This document shows, piece by piece, positions 35,225 through 43,190 of a stretch of DNA of 64,000 nucleotides (position 1 is the stretch's first letter; each line of letters starts with the position of its first letter). A model generated the notes under the pieces. That model saw only the letters and a list, made by a program, of their open reading frames with translations. It did no database searches and was not told where the DNA came from. The stretch spans positions 1-64,000 of the forward strand of contig JASLYQ010000017.1 of the NCBI GenBank assembly GCA_030739735.1, read 5' to 3'. Origin of the DNA: Alphaproteobacteria bacterium (GTDB taxonomy: Bacteria; Pseudomonadota; Alphaproteobacteria; UBA7887). The position numbers were made by a program, and so were the translations under genes.

Positions 35225-36335
35225 GGGTAGAATCCGGGGGACTTAACGCGGAAGTGGGGCGGCGGCCATGGGCCAGATGGGTTTTTCGACATTGCTAAGC
35301 GGTACGCGGGCCTTGACGCCAAGAACGATCCGCTGGCGAGGATCGACGAGGTTGTTGCGTGGGACGTCTTCCGGCCCCGGCTGGAGGCGGCTTGGCGCAA
35401 GCCGCCCGAGCAACGCAAATCGAAGGCTGGTCGCAAGCCGTGGGACGTGGTGGTGATGTTCAAGGCTATCGTGCTTTGCGAGCTTTACAACCTGTCGGAC
35501 GAACAGGTCGAGTTCCAGCTTCGTGATCGCCTTTCCTTCGTGCGGTTCTTGGGCTTGGGGCTTGAGGACCCGGTTCCGGATGCCACGACGGTGTGGGTCT
35601 ACCGGGATCTGCTAGCGCAAGCAGGTCTGGTGGAGCCCCTGTTCGACGAGTTCGATGGCTTTTTGAAGGAGCGGGGTTGGTTGGCGATGGGCGGCCAGAT
35701 CATCGACGCCTCGATCGTGCCGGTTCCGAGGCAGCGCAACCGGCGTGACGAGAACACGACGATCAAGGAGGGCAAGACGCCCGAGGACTGGGAGAAGCAG
35801 CCGGCCAAGCGTTCCCAGAAAGACACCGACGCGCGTTGGACCAAGAAGCACGGCAAGAGCTATTTCGGCTACAAGAACCACGTGAGCGTGGACCGCCGGC
35901 ACAAGCTGGTGCGGCGCTACCATGTAACGGACGCGGCGGTGCACGACAGCCAGGTCCTGGACGAAATCCTGGATGGGGACAACACGTCGTCTGAGGTTTG
36001 GGCGGACAGCGCCTATCGGTCGGCGGAGATCGAGGCGAAGCTGAAGGGGAAGGGGCTGAAGAGCCGGATCCACCGCAAGGGCCGCCGCAACAAGCCGCTG
36101 AACGAGCGGGAGAAGCTGGGCAACAAGACCCGCTCGAAGGTGCGGGCGCGGGTCGAGCACGTGTTCGGCGCCCAAAGCAACGACATGGGTGGGCCGCTGG
36201 TGCGGGCCATCGGGCTGACACGGGCCAACGCGCGCATCGGCCTGAAGAATCTTGCCTACAACATGCGCCGTCTGGTGGTGTTGGAGCGCCTCGCGGCGGC
36301 GCCGACATGACGGAGTTCAGGGGAGGAGTCTGCCC
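35225..36335 (+). mobile_element. IS5-family insertion sequence, transposase frame disrupted
   Basis: The element is bounded by imperfect 11-bp inverted repeats: GGGTAGAATCC at 35225-35235 and GGAGTCTGCCC at 36325-36335 (9 of 11 match in inverted comparison). It encodes one transposase whose N-terminus is in another frame. I could not find a clean target-site duplication, so the exact ends are approximate. It lies between efp and ubiT. Confidence 0.7.
35268..36310 (+). pseudogene. IS5-family transposase, split by a one-base deficit in a T run
   Basis: The ATG at 35268 reads MGQMGF and then fails, while FFDIAKRYAGLDAKNDPLAR continues in the -1 frame from 35282, followed by the long frame from 35447 (MVVMFKAIVLCELYNLSDEQ). 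Joining them needs a -1 shift at T5 (35282-35286); a T6 would restore the frame. DDE residues are present in IIDASIV, WADSAYRS and RARVEHVFG. The break is either a loss-of-function indel or a programmed shift. The C-terminal part from 35447 is intact (287 residues). Confidence 0.85.
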
Positions 36336-36489
36336 GAAATACGCGCTTTGGCATCAAATCAACCACTCAAGAGCAAGCGCAGGCCAGCACCCCCAAGGCA
36401 CGATGACGTCCGTCACCTCATCTGGCCCTCTGGCGAGCATTTATCGAGGCGCCCTGAAGCTTAGCGGCAATGGCTGACGCTGGTCTGGC
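36336..36489. other. Intergenic stretch before the ubiTUV regulatory site
   Basis: About 150 bp between the IS5 right end and the FNR-type box. I see no gene and no clear secondary structure. It may include the upstream promoter elements of ubiT. Confidence 0.4.
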
Positions 36490-36503
36490 TTGACCCACAT
36501 CAA
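36490..36503 (+). promoter_or_regulatory. FNR/Anr-type box upstream of ubiTUV
   Basis: TTGACCCACATCAA matches the FNR consensus TTGAT-N4-ATCAA at nine of ten defined positions. It lies 56 bp before the ubiT start. FNR-type regulators activate such genes without oxygen, so the operon is probably induced in oxygen-poor conditions. Support is one good palindrome plus the expected target genes. Confidence 0.75.
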
Positions 36504-36558
36504 TACGCCGCGACAGCAGAACAGCTAGAGGTGGTCTACTGAGCTCAGGAGACTGCTC

Positions 36559-37110
36559 ATGGTCGACGATTCCAGCCGTGGTACCGTGCCAGAATTCGTC
36601 CAAACACTGATACGTCCACTGCCACGCCTGCCGCTCACGCTGGTGTTGACGCGGATCGTACGGCGGTTCGGTGCTCGCCGGCCCGAGGTTTTCGAGCGGC
36701 TGGCGGAATACGATCCACTCACCTTGCTAATCGATCCCTCCGATTTGCCTTTCAGCTTCCGCGTACGACTCGCCGGCACGCGCTCACAGGTCGATGTCGT
36801 CGGCAAAACCGCGCCTTGCGAAGCAGCCACGCGAGTGCGCGCGTCCCTGCTCGTGCTGATGGGTCTGCTCGACGGTACCTACGATGCCGACGCACTGTTC
36901 TTCTCGCGCGATCTGACGATCGAAGGCGACACTGAGGCCGTGCTTGCCCTGCGCAACGCTATCGAGGAAGCCGAACTGACCCCGGCCGAGTTGCTCGGCT
37001 TGACCGGCCTACCGGCGCACCTGCTCGACCGCACCGCGGGCGATAGCCTGGCACTATTGCGCCGGCAACTCGGCGCACCCGCGCCATCGCACGTAGCAAG
37101 AGGACAATAG
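36559..37110 (+). CDS. ubiT: UbiT: SCP2-domain ubiquinone biosynthesis factor
   Basis: This 183-residue SCP2-type lipid carrier is needed for oxygen-independent ubiquinone synthesis. Markers are LPRLPLTLVLTRIVRRFGAR near the N-terminus, PSDLPFSFRVRLAG and VGKTAPCEAATRVRASLLVL, then GLLDGTYDADALFFSRDLTI EGDTEA-type strands. The ATG lies behind CTCAGGAGAC. ubiU begins 2 bp after its stop. Calling it UbiT rests on the domain plus its neighbours. Confidence 0.9.
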   Translation: MVDDSSRGTVPEFVQTLIRPLPRLPLTLVLTRIVRRFGARRPEVFERLAEYDPLTLLIDPSDLPFSFRVRLAGTRSQVDVVGKTAPCEAATRVRASLLVLMGLLDGTYDADALFFSRDLTIEGDTEAVLALRNAIEEAELTPAELLGLTGLPAHLLDRTAGDSLALLRRQLGAPAPSHVARGQ

Positions 37111-37111
37111 G

Positions 37112-38113
37112 GTGGCAGCGGTACAGAGCGCCGAACTGGTCTGCCCGGCCGGTACCCCCGCTGCCTTGCGAGCCGCTGTCGCGGCCGGCGCGCATGCAGT
37201 CTATTGCGGCTTTCGAAACGAGACCAATGCGCGGAACTTTCCCGGCCTGAACTTTTCCGAGTCCGAGCTTGCCAATGCCGTGGAATTCGCGCACGGCCGC
37301 GGCTCCCGCGTCTTCGTCACGGTCAACACCTTCGCCCGCGCCGGCGCGGTGGATCTTTGGCGACAAGCGGTGGATGCGGCGGCAGCGGCCGGCGCCGATG
37401 CCATTCTGGCATCGGATATCGCCGTACTCGACCACGCCGCCACACGGCACCCAAATCTGCGCCTGCATCTCTCGGTACAGGCCGCCGCCGGTACGCCCGA
37501 GGCGATCGGCTTCTATGCGGAAACTTTTGGCATCAAGCGCGCGGTACTGCCACGGGTTCTCAGCGTCGAGGAGATTGCGCGCCTCAATACCGAGATCGAT
37601 GTCGAGACAGAGGTCTTCGTCTTCGGCGGCCTTTGCGTCATGGCGGAGGGGCGCTGCGCGCTGTCATCCTATGCCACAGGCAAATCGCCCAATCTCACGG
37701 GTGTCTGTTCGCCGCCCAGTCATGTCAACTATATCGAAGACGAGGACATGCTGACCGCCAAGCTAGGTGGCTTCACCATCGACCGCTTTGCCCCCGACGA
37801 ACCGGCCGGCTATCCCACCTTGTGCAAGGGCCGCTTCATTACCAAAGGCTGTGCGTCGCACCTGTTCGAGGACCCAGTCACCCTCAATGCGGCAGCGCTC
37901 CTGGTAAGCCTCTATCGCGCCGGGGCCTCTGCCTTCAAGATTGAAGGCCGGCAGCGAGGCAAAGCCTATGTCACCCAAGTGGTGAAAGCCTTCCGCTCCG
38001 CGGTCGATTCCCTCGACGATGACGAGGCCGCAGCGGCCGTGGCGCCGCGCCTCGCGACTTTGACCGAGGGTGGTCGCCAGACTGCCGGTGCCTATCGCAA
38101 GGTGTGGCGATGA
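37112..38113 (+). CDS. ubiU: UbiU: U32-type protein for O2-independent ubiquinone hydroxylation
   Basis: UbiU and UbiV form a [4Fe-4S] complex that hydroxylates ubiquinone intermediates without O2. The start is GTG at 37112, 2 bp after ubiT. The 333-residue protein has four conserved cysteines at 175, 182, 199 and 238, with the same spacing (7, 17, 39) as in the E. coli UbiU cluster ligands. GGLCVMAEGRC and TGVCSPPSH surround them. It overlaps ubiV by 10 bp. Confidence 0.95.
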   Translation: MAAVQSAELVCPAGTPAALRAAVAAGAHAVYCGFRNETNARNFPGLNFSESELANAVEFAHGRGSRVFVTVNTFARAGAVDLWRQAVDAAAAAGADAILASDIAVLDHAATRHPNLRLHLSVQAAAGTPEAIGFYAETFGIKRAVLPRVLSVEEIARLNTEIDVETEVFVFGGLCVMAEGRCALSSYATGKSPNLTGVCSPPSHVNYIEDEDMLTAKLGGFTIDRFAPDEPAGYPTLCKGRFITKGCASHLFEDPVTLNAAALLVSLYRAGASAFKIEGRQRGKAYVTQVVKAFRSAVDSLDDDEAAAAVAPRLATLTEGGRQTAGAYRKVWR

Positions 38114-39009
38114 GCGATCGTATTTTGCTCTCACTCGGCCCCTGCTTCTTCAATTGGTCAACGAACGATCTCGCTAACTTCTATGCCCGTATCGCCGACG
38201 AAGCGCCCGTGGACCGCGTCTATCTCGGCGAGGTAATTTGCGGCAAGCGCATGCCGTTCACCGATCCCCTATGGCCAGGGCTGATCGAGCGGCTGGAGCG
38301 TGCCGGCAAGTCGGTGGTGGTATCGATGCTAGCGCTTCCGACGACGACGCGCGAGCGCGCAGCCATGCAGGAGCTTGTTACGCTCGATCGCGCCGTCGAG
38401 ATCAACGATGTCTCGGGGATTGCCGCGCGCGAAGGTCGGCCGAGTGTCGCCGGGCCGTTTCTCAATATCTACAACGAGGTCGCCCTGACTGCGCTAGCGG
38501 CGCACGGCATCGACTGCTGGTGCCCGACGGTCGAGCTACCGCTTGCGTCAATTACCACTGTGGCGCAGGCCTGCCCCGATATCGAGGTAGAGTTGTTCGC
38601 CTTCGGGCGCCTACCGTTGGCCGTCTCGGGCCGCTGTACACACGCGCGCTTACACGGGCTAAACAAGGATTCCTGTGGCTTCGTCTGTGAGAACGACAAG
38701 GAAGGCATGGCCGTCGAGACACTTGATGGACGGGCGTTCCTTGCTGCCAACGGTATTCAAACCCTGTCAGCGAACGTACAGTGCACTCTGATGACGACGG
38801 AAGCCCTGCAAACCGCAGGCGTGAGCCGATTGCGGCTATCGCCACACAGCGTGGATATGATCGTGGTGGCAAGAATCTATCGCGCGATGCTCGATCGCGA
38901 GCTAACCCCGACGGAAGCGGAAAACTGCCTCACCGAGCTTTCGCTCCCAGGCGAGCCGTGCAACGCCTATCTCGCCGGCGAACCCGGCTGGCAGAAGATC
39001 CCCGTCTAA
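38104..39009 (+). CDS. ubiV: UbiV: U32-type partner of UbiU
   Basis: The 301-residue protein has cysteines at 44, 176, 189 and 193, matching the 13 and 4 residue spacing of the last three UbiV cluster ligands in E. coli. The ligand regions are VICGKRMPF and SGRCTHARLHG with LNKDSCGFVC. It overlaps ubiU by 10 bp and should be co-translated. Together with ubiT the three genes let the cell make ubiquinone without oxygen, for example for anaerobic respiration. Confidence 0.95.
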   Translation: MAMSDRILLSLGPCFFNWSTNDLANFYARIADEAPVDRVYLGEVICGKRMPFTDPLWPGLIERLERAGKSVVVSMLALPTTTRERAAMQELVTLDRAVEINDVSGIAAREGRPSVAGPFLNIYNEVALTALAAHGIDCWCPTVELPLASITTVAQACPDIEVELFAFGRLPLAVSGRCTHARLHGLNKDSCGFVCENDKEGMAVETLDGRAFLAANGIQTLSANVQCTLMTTEALQTAGVSRLRLSPHSVDMIVVARIYRAMLDRELTPTEAENCLTELSLPGEPCNAYLAGEPGWQKIPV

Positions 39010-39059
39010 TCGGCATCCTCAGCCAGAAAGCTGCGCACTTCTTCCGCGAAGCGCGCCCA

Positions 39060-39226
39060 CCCTCAGCTGTTATATGTTCATGAAAGACGGCACTGTAGTC
39101 GTCGAGCACGGCGATGGTCACCAACTTGTCATCGCTCATCAGGCGCGAATAGCCCATTACACCCGCCGCTTGGATTCCGGCAACCCGCTCCGTGATGTCG
39201 TCTTCGAGTATCCCGTCCTCGCTCAC
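39060..39226 (-). pseudogene. Adenylate/guanylate cyclase N-terminal stub
   Basis: The minus-strand frame from ATG 39226 reads RVAGIQAAGVMGYSRLMSDD and then LDDYSAVFHEHITAEGGR. It matches the start of class III cyclase catalytic domains (RxLAAILAADVVGYSRLM). After about 58 residues the sequence loses the pattern and runs into the ubiV end. The rest of the catalytic domain is missing. It cannot make cAMP. Confidence 0.7.
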
Positions 39227-39280
39227 GCCCCAATGCCCCTACGCCAGGGTGAGATAACTCGGTTAGGCGATAGGGTTTTC

Positions 39281-39943
39281 TCAACTTTGGCGCAATTCAA
39301 GATCGCGTCGCGCCATCCCTTTGTCGATCTTGGCGTTATAAGCGCGCACAGCGGCCCCCGGGCCAGGTCGGTAATCCCAGATGCCGGAGACAACGGCGAG
39401 AAAGTCGGCACCGGCCTCAACCAAATCGCCGCAGTTCTCTGCCGTGATGCCGCCGATGGCAACGCAGGGTACAGTGACCATAGCCTGCCACCAGCGTAGC
39501 AGGTCGAGGTCGGCGCGAGTCGGCGGGATCTTGGTGGCGGTAGGGAAGAAGGCGCCGAACGCGATATAGTCGGCGCCGGCCTCAGCAGCCTCGAGCGCCA
39601 GGTGACGGGAGTCGTAACAGCTCACGCCAACGATGGCATCAGGACCGACGGCGGCGCGAGCGTCCGCGTAAGAGCCGTCCTCGGCGCCAATATGCACACC
39701 GTCAACGCCGAGCGCAGCGGCGAGGTCAGGCCGGTCGTTGACGATCAGGGCAACGTCGCTGGCGTGGCAGAGGGGACGCGCAGCCTCAACCGCACGCGCT
39801 ATCTCCGTGTCGTCGACGTTTTTTAAGCGGACTTGCAGGCAGGCGATATCGCCTCCGGCCAGCGCCTCGCCGAGGCGATCAACAAAACTCTCGTCAAGGT
39901 GTGGCGGCGTGATTAGGTAGAGGCGGCAGCGGTCTTCCGTCAC
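39281..39943 (-). CDS. thiE: Thiamine-phosphate synthase
   Basis: ThiE joins the pyrimidine and thiazole parts of thiamine. The 220-residue TIM-barrel protein has CLQVRLKNVDDTEI, ALIVNDRPDLAAALGVDGVH, IGAEDGSYADARAAVGPDAI, VGVSCYDSRHLALEAAEAGA, FGAFFPTATK and VAIGGITAENCGDLVEAGAD. The usual phosphate-binding motifs are intact. It overlaps the aldolase stop by 4 bp. The C-terminus is not extended. Confidence 0.94.
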   Translation of the reverse strand: MTEDRCRLYLITPPHLDESFVDRLGEALAGGDIACLQVRLKNVDDTEIARAVEAARPLCHASDVALIVNDRPDLAAALGVDGVHIGAEDGSYADARAAVGPDAIVGVSCYDSRHLALEAAEAGADYIAFGAFFPTATKIPPTRADLDLLRWWQAMVTVPCVAIGGITAENCGDLVEAGADFLAVVSGIWDYRPGPGAAVRAYNAKIDKGMARRDLELRQS

Positions 39944-40860
39944 GCCTTGCCCTGGTAGATCTTGATGATTGTGTCGAGCATAGCCAGTGCTTCCTCCCGC
40001 GGGCGCTGGAAGGTGTTGCGGCCAATGATAGAGCCGTTGGCACCGCCGTCGCGAATCTCGCGGATCTCAGTTAACAACCCATCTATGCCTTTGGCCGAGC
40101 CACCCGAGAAAACGACTATGCGCCGTCCGTTAAAGGCTGAGGTCATAACGTGAGAGATGCGTGCACTGAGCGTCGAGATATCGATCTTCTCCGCCTCGTA
40201 GACTTTACGCGCCTCGTCCTGCTCAATGTGGTCGGTGGGCGGCTTGACCTTGATGATATGGGCGCCGAGCAGGGCCGCCATCTGTGCCGCATAGGCGCAA
40301 ATATCAACCGCTGTTTCGCCCGCTTTTGACAGGTTACCGCCCCGGGGATAGGACCAGACAACCACGGCAAGACCAACCGACTTTGCCTCTTCCGCCAACT
40401 CGCGCAACTCCTCGATCATCTCGAACTGCTCTTCGGAGCCGGGATAGATGGTGAAGCCGATGGCGGCGCAGCCTAACCGCAGGGCGTCGCCAACAGTGCC
40501 GGTCACGGCCTGGTCCTTGGTTACGGCGAGACTGTTGGCGTTGTTGACCTTTAGAATGGTCGGTACGGCGCCAGCAAAAGTATCAGCGCCAGCCTCGATC
40601 ATGCCAAGCGGCGCCGCATACGCACTCAAGCCCGCATCGACGGCCAGCTGATAGTGGTAATGGGGGTCGTAAGCCGGCGGGTTGGATGCAAAGCTGCGCG
40701 CCGGGCCGTGCTCGAAGCCCTGGTCTACAGGCAGGATGACAAGCTTGCCCGAACCAGCGAGGCGTCCGTTCATCAGAATGCGCGCCAGATTGGCCTTAGT
40801 ACCCGGTGTATCACTCTCATAATTAGCGAGCATCTTGCGGACTCGCTGCGTGATTTTCAT
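39940..40860 (-). CDS. Class I fructose-bisphosphate aldolase (FbaB/DhnA family)
   Basis: The start at 40860 (MKITQRVRKMLANYESDTPG) has GGGAGG just upstream and is preferred over the longer frame at 40917. The 306-residue protein is a DeoC/FbaB-type aldolase with VILPVDQGFEHGPARSFASN, VTKDQAVTGTVGDALRLGCA and VVWSYPRGGNLSKAGETAVD. GAHIIKVKPPTDHIE contains the Schiff-base Lys region. It splits fructose bisphosphate or makes it in gluconeogenesis. thiE overlaps its end. Confidence 0.93.
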   Translation of the reverse strand: MKITQRVRKMLANYESDTPGTKANLARILMNGRLAGSGKLVILPVDQGFEHGPARSFASNPPAYDPHYHYQLAVDAGLSAYAAPLGMIEAGADTFAGAVPTILKVNNANSLAVTKDQAVTGTVGDALRLGCAAIGFTIYPGSEEQFEMIEELRELAEEAKSVGLAVVVWSYPRGGNLSKAGETAVDICAYAAQMAALLGAHIIKVKPPTDHIEQDEARKVYEAEKIDISTLSARISHVMTSAFNGRRIVVFSGGSAKGIDGLLTEIREIRDGGANGSIIGRNTFQRPREEALAMLDTIIKIYQGKA

Positions 40861-40924
40861 GCTGCCCTCCCAGTGACTGATCGGCCCCGGTCTAGCCCAG
40901 CATGCAGCGCTTTGCAATTACACG

Positions 40925-41764
40925 CTAGACCCGCGCGCCAGCGGCGAAATCGAAGTACAGCTCGCGCGCGCGGCGAAAGACGGACCCAGGTTGAAAACGC
41001 CGTTCGTCGACGCGGGTTACGGGCAGCACCTTGCCGAGATTGCCGGTCGAGAAAACCTCGTCGGCGGCCAGCAATTCCGCCACCGTAACTACCTGCTCGC
41101 GCACCTCGATGCCGTCGGCCCGCAGCAGATCACGCACCCGGCGGCGGGTGATTCCCGAAAGAAACGTGCCGTTAGCGGCCGGCGTGATAGCGACACCGTC
41201 TTTGGCAAACCAGAGGTTCGAGGTACCGAACTCGACCACCTCACCGCGGCCATCGCGCATGACCACGTTATCGAAGCCTTGCTGCGTTGCCTCGCGCAGG
41301 GCCAACGAGGTATTGGGGTAGAGGCAGGTAGCCTTGGCCGCGGTCGGCGCCATGTCCGGATCAGGCCGGCGAAAGCGCGAGACACAGGTGGTAAAACCCC
41401 TGGGCTCAGGCATCGACGTCTCGAACAAGGTGAGCGAGAAGCGCGCCCCGCCCTCAGGCATGAGAAAACCTTCCTCGGCGAACAGAGCCGGACGGATATA
41501 GAGCTCTGCGTCGTCCGGAAAGCGTTGGATGCCCTCGATTGCGAGTACCGCGATCTCCTCCGCCGTTATCTCGGTCTGCAGTCCCATTACGGCGGCCGAA
41601 TTGATCAAACGCTGGCAATGGCGGTCGAGGTCAGGCGCCTGGCGCGAAAAAGCACGCGCGCCATCAAACACCATCGCGCCGTGCATGAAGCATTGCGACA
41701 TCGGCCCGACCACGGCCGGGCTGCCGTCAACCCACTCTTCTTGCCAATAGGTCAGTATTGCCAC
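40925..41764 (-). CDS. Class IV aminotransferase (branched-chain type)
   Basis: The start is GTG at 41764, behind AGGAGGAAG; the frame above it is not conserved. The 279-residue PLP enzyme has MSQCFMHGAMVFDGARAFSR and the family's Lys region in APTAAKATCLYPNTSLALRE, then EVVEFGTSNLWFAKDG and TFLSGITRRRVRDLLRADG. It resembles branched-chain aminotransferase IlvE but could prefer another substrate, since class IV members vary. A second class IV aminotransferase is at 52860. Confidence 0.9.
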   Translation of the reverse strand: MAILTYWQEEWVDGSPAVVGPMSQCFMHGAMVFDGARAFSRQAPDLDRHCQRLINSAAVMGLQTEITAEEIAVLAIEGIQRFPDDAELYIRPALFAEEGFLMPEGGARFSLTLFETSMPEPRGFTTCVSRFRRPDPDMAPTAAKATCLYPNTSLALREATQQGFDNVVMRDGRGEVVEFGTSNLWFAKDGVAITPAANGTFLSGITRRRVRDLLRADGIEVREQVVTVAELLAADEVFSTGNLGKVLPVTRVDERRFQPGSVFRRARELYFDFAAGARV

Positions 41765-41845
41765 GACCTTCCTCCTGGCCAGGGCATAGCAGATAAAGGG
41801 GGTAACTGAAAAACGTGCAATCTGTAATACCAAGCTGGCAGCCAC

Positions 41846-42131
41846 CCCTGTAGCTGAGGGAATTGGCGTGGTATTTTCTTGCTGGCTGGGTAAGTGCTAA
41901 TTAACAACGGTTTTGTGTCCCATCGTCTGGTGGCTCGGAATATCGTCCTCTCACACTGAATAACGGCATTCGGGGACGCCAATACGGCATAAGTGATACA
42001 ACGTTGGTCAAGGCGGTACATGGAAATGAGTTTGGTGTGTTCTGATGAGTCTAGCGTCAGACTGTAGGTAGATTTCTCAGCAAAAAAAGGGGGGGTAGAA
42101 AAGGTATTTATTTTTAGTTAATCGACGATAA
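41846..42131. other. AT-rich intergenic stretch upstream of the frameshifted gene
   Basis: Nothing coding is recognised. A run of G residues (GGGGGGG) around 42089-42096 and an AT-rich flank mark a change in base composition from the neighbouring genes. The segment is the left part of a 1.3-kb AT-rich island. Confidence 0.4.
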
Positions 42132-42660
42132 ATGACAGGAGATATCTCGAAAATAACTAAGAGAAACATGGGTGGTAGTTTACAAATTAATGAGAATGGG
42201 CTGGCAACCCAAACCTGGACCGACAATCTTTTTTCTATCACGAAAAAAGTGCATGGATTTCTGCCATTGATGGAGCAGAAATCGGATGGAGAAGAAGCAA
42301 ATTGCTTTTTGGACTCTTTGTGATTTCTAGCATTCTTCTCATTGGGGAATTGCACATACTCTACGGCAATTTCACTCTTTCTCAATCAGAGACGCTGAAA
42401 TCTATTCAGAGCACTGACTGGCTGGTAGCATTTGTTATTTTCACAGTTATTTTTTTGGCATTTTTCTACCTTAAAAACGTCGGTTGCTTAGAATTTTTGC
42501 TGGAACGATTGTACTTGAAGAGCAGGTAAAGAAGAGTCATCAAGATGCCTTAGAATTTATCAAAAAGCTGGAATTAGCAAGGGATAAATACGAAAATTTA
42601 TGTAATTTATCTGAAAATAAAACAATAGATAATATAATATTTAATAGAAATCTGGATTAA
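42132..42660 (+). pseudogene. Frameshifted two-helix membrane protein with coiled-coil tail (AT-rich)
   Basis: Three overlapping frames look like one broken gene. Frame A starts at ATG 42132 (MTGDISKITKRNMGGSLQIN). Frame B, with no ATG but a possible TTG at 42302, encodes two helices (LLFGLFVISSILLIGELHIL and WLVAFVIFTVIFLAFFYL). Frame C runs from about 42478 to 42660 and reads EEQVKKSHQDALEFIKKLEL, a coiled coil. Joining them gives a plausible membrane protein of about 170 residues. The AT-rich composition suggests acquired DNA. No family is recognised. Confidence 0.45.
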
Positions 42661-42940
42661 AATTTCTCGAAACTTCATGAATTTCTAAAAATATTTTAAT
42701 AATATTTTGGAAATCAAATATAGTTTTTTAAACATATACGAAATTATTTTTCTCACCAACATAGCCTCTAATGGCTCAGAAATTCCTAGGTTATGAGGAG
42801 TATCTACCAATTGGAAGAGGGGTCATAATGTTTCAGAGAACGGAACGGTTTGCAAACAGAGGACACTGAGTGCAAACTGAAAAATTCAGAGTGCCCGCAT
42901 TTCATGCGTTAAAGTGCATAAATTAAATCGGCACACCCAG
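42661..42940. other. AT-rich stretch without genes
   Basis: Very AT-rich DNA with only short frames and homopolymer runs. No motif is recognised; it forms the middle of the island. Confidence 0.45.
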
Positions 42941-42948
42941 CGCAAGGA

Positions 42949-43125
42949 AGGAAGACAGGGGACGATGGGGAGGGGACCACAACAATCATCCCCCGTCTTC
43001 CCTGCCCCAACCCGGAGCCGGTGGACCTGTCCGGTGGGTGGAGCGTTTCGCTGGGTGCCCAGGTGGGCATGAGAAACATGGGGCCCAGCTGCGGCGAGCG
43101 CTTGACCAAAGCTGGGTCAGGACAA
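42949..43125. ncRNA. Structured GC-rich block, possible non-coding RNA or small mobile element
   Basis: Composition switches from AT-rich to GC-rich. An imperfect inverted repeat pairs GGAAGACAGGGGA at 42949-42961 with the region ending in CCCCGTCTTCC near 43003. Further stems include GCCCAGGTGGGC, CCGGTGGACCTGTCCGG and CCCAGCT with AGCTGGG about 30 nt away. It does not match the rnpB, ssrA or 4.5S cores I know. A minus-strand ORF (42909-43109) also covers it and cannot be excluded. Confidence 0.25.
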
Positions 43126-43130
43126 GGTCA

Positions 43131-43143
43131 TTTTGTGACAAAA
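43131..43143. promoter_or_regulatory. Perfect palindrome TTTTGTGACAAAA before pyrD
   Basis: Six-base arms flank a single G, a size and symmetry typical of a dimeric regulator site. It lies 48 bp before the pyrD start. No regulator can be named. Confidence 0.35.
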
Positions 43144-43190
43144 ACAAGGCGACACTGGTCTGCTAGGTCGGCGTGAGTTAGCCTAAGCTC

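Noticed and set aside
39281-40860. A TPP riboswitch controlling thiE
   Set aside because: thiE overlaps the aldolase stop and has no leader; no TPP-sensing motif was seen upstream of the aldolase.
42940-43143. A known RNA gene (RNase P, tmRNA or 4.5S) in the folded block
   Set aside because: None of the conserved cores of these RNAs is visible on either strand.
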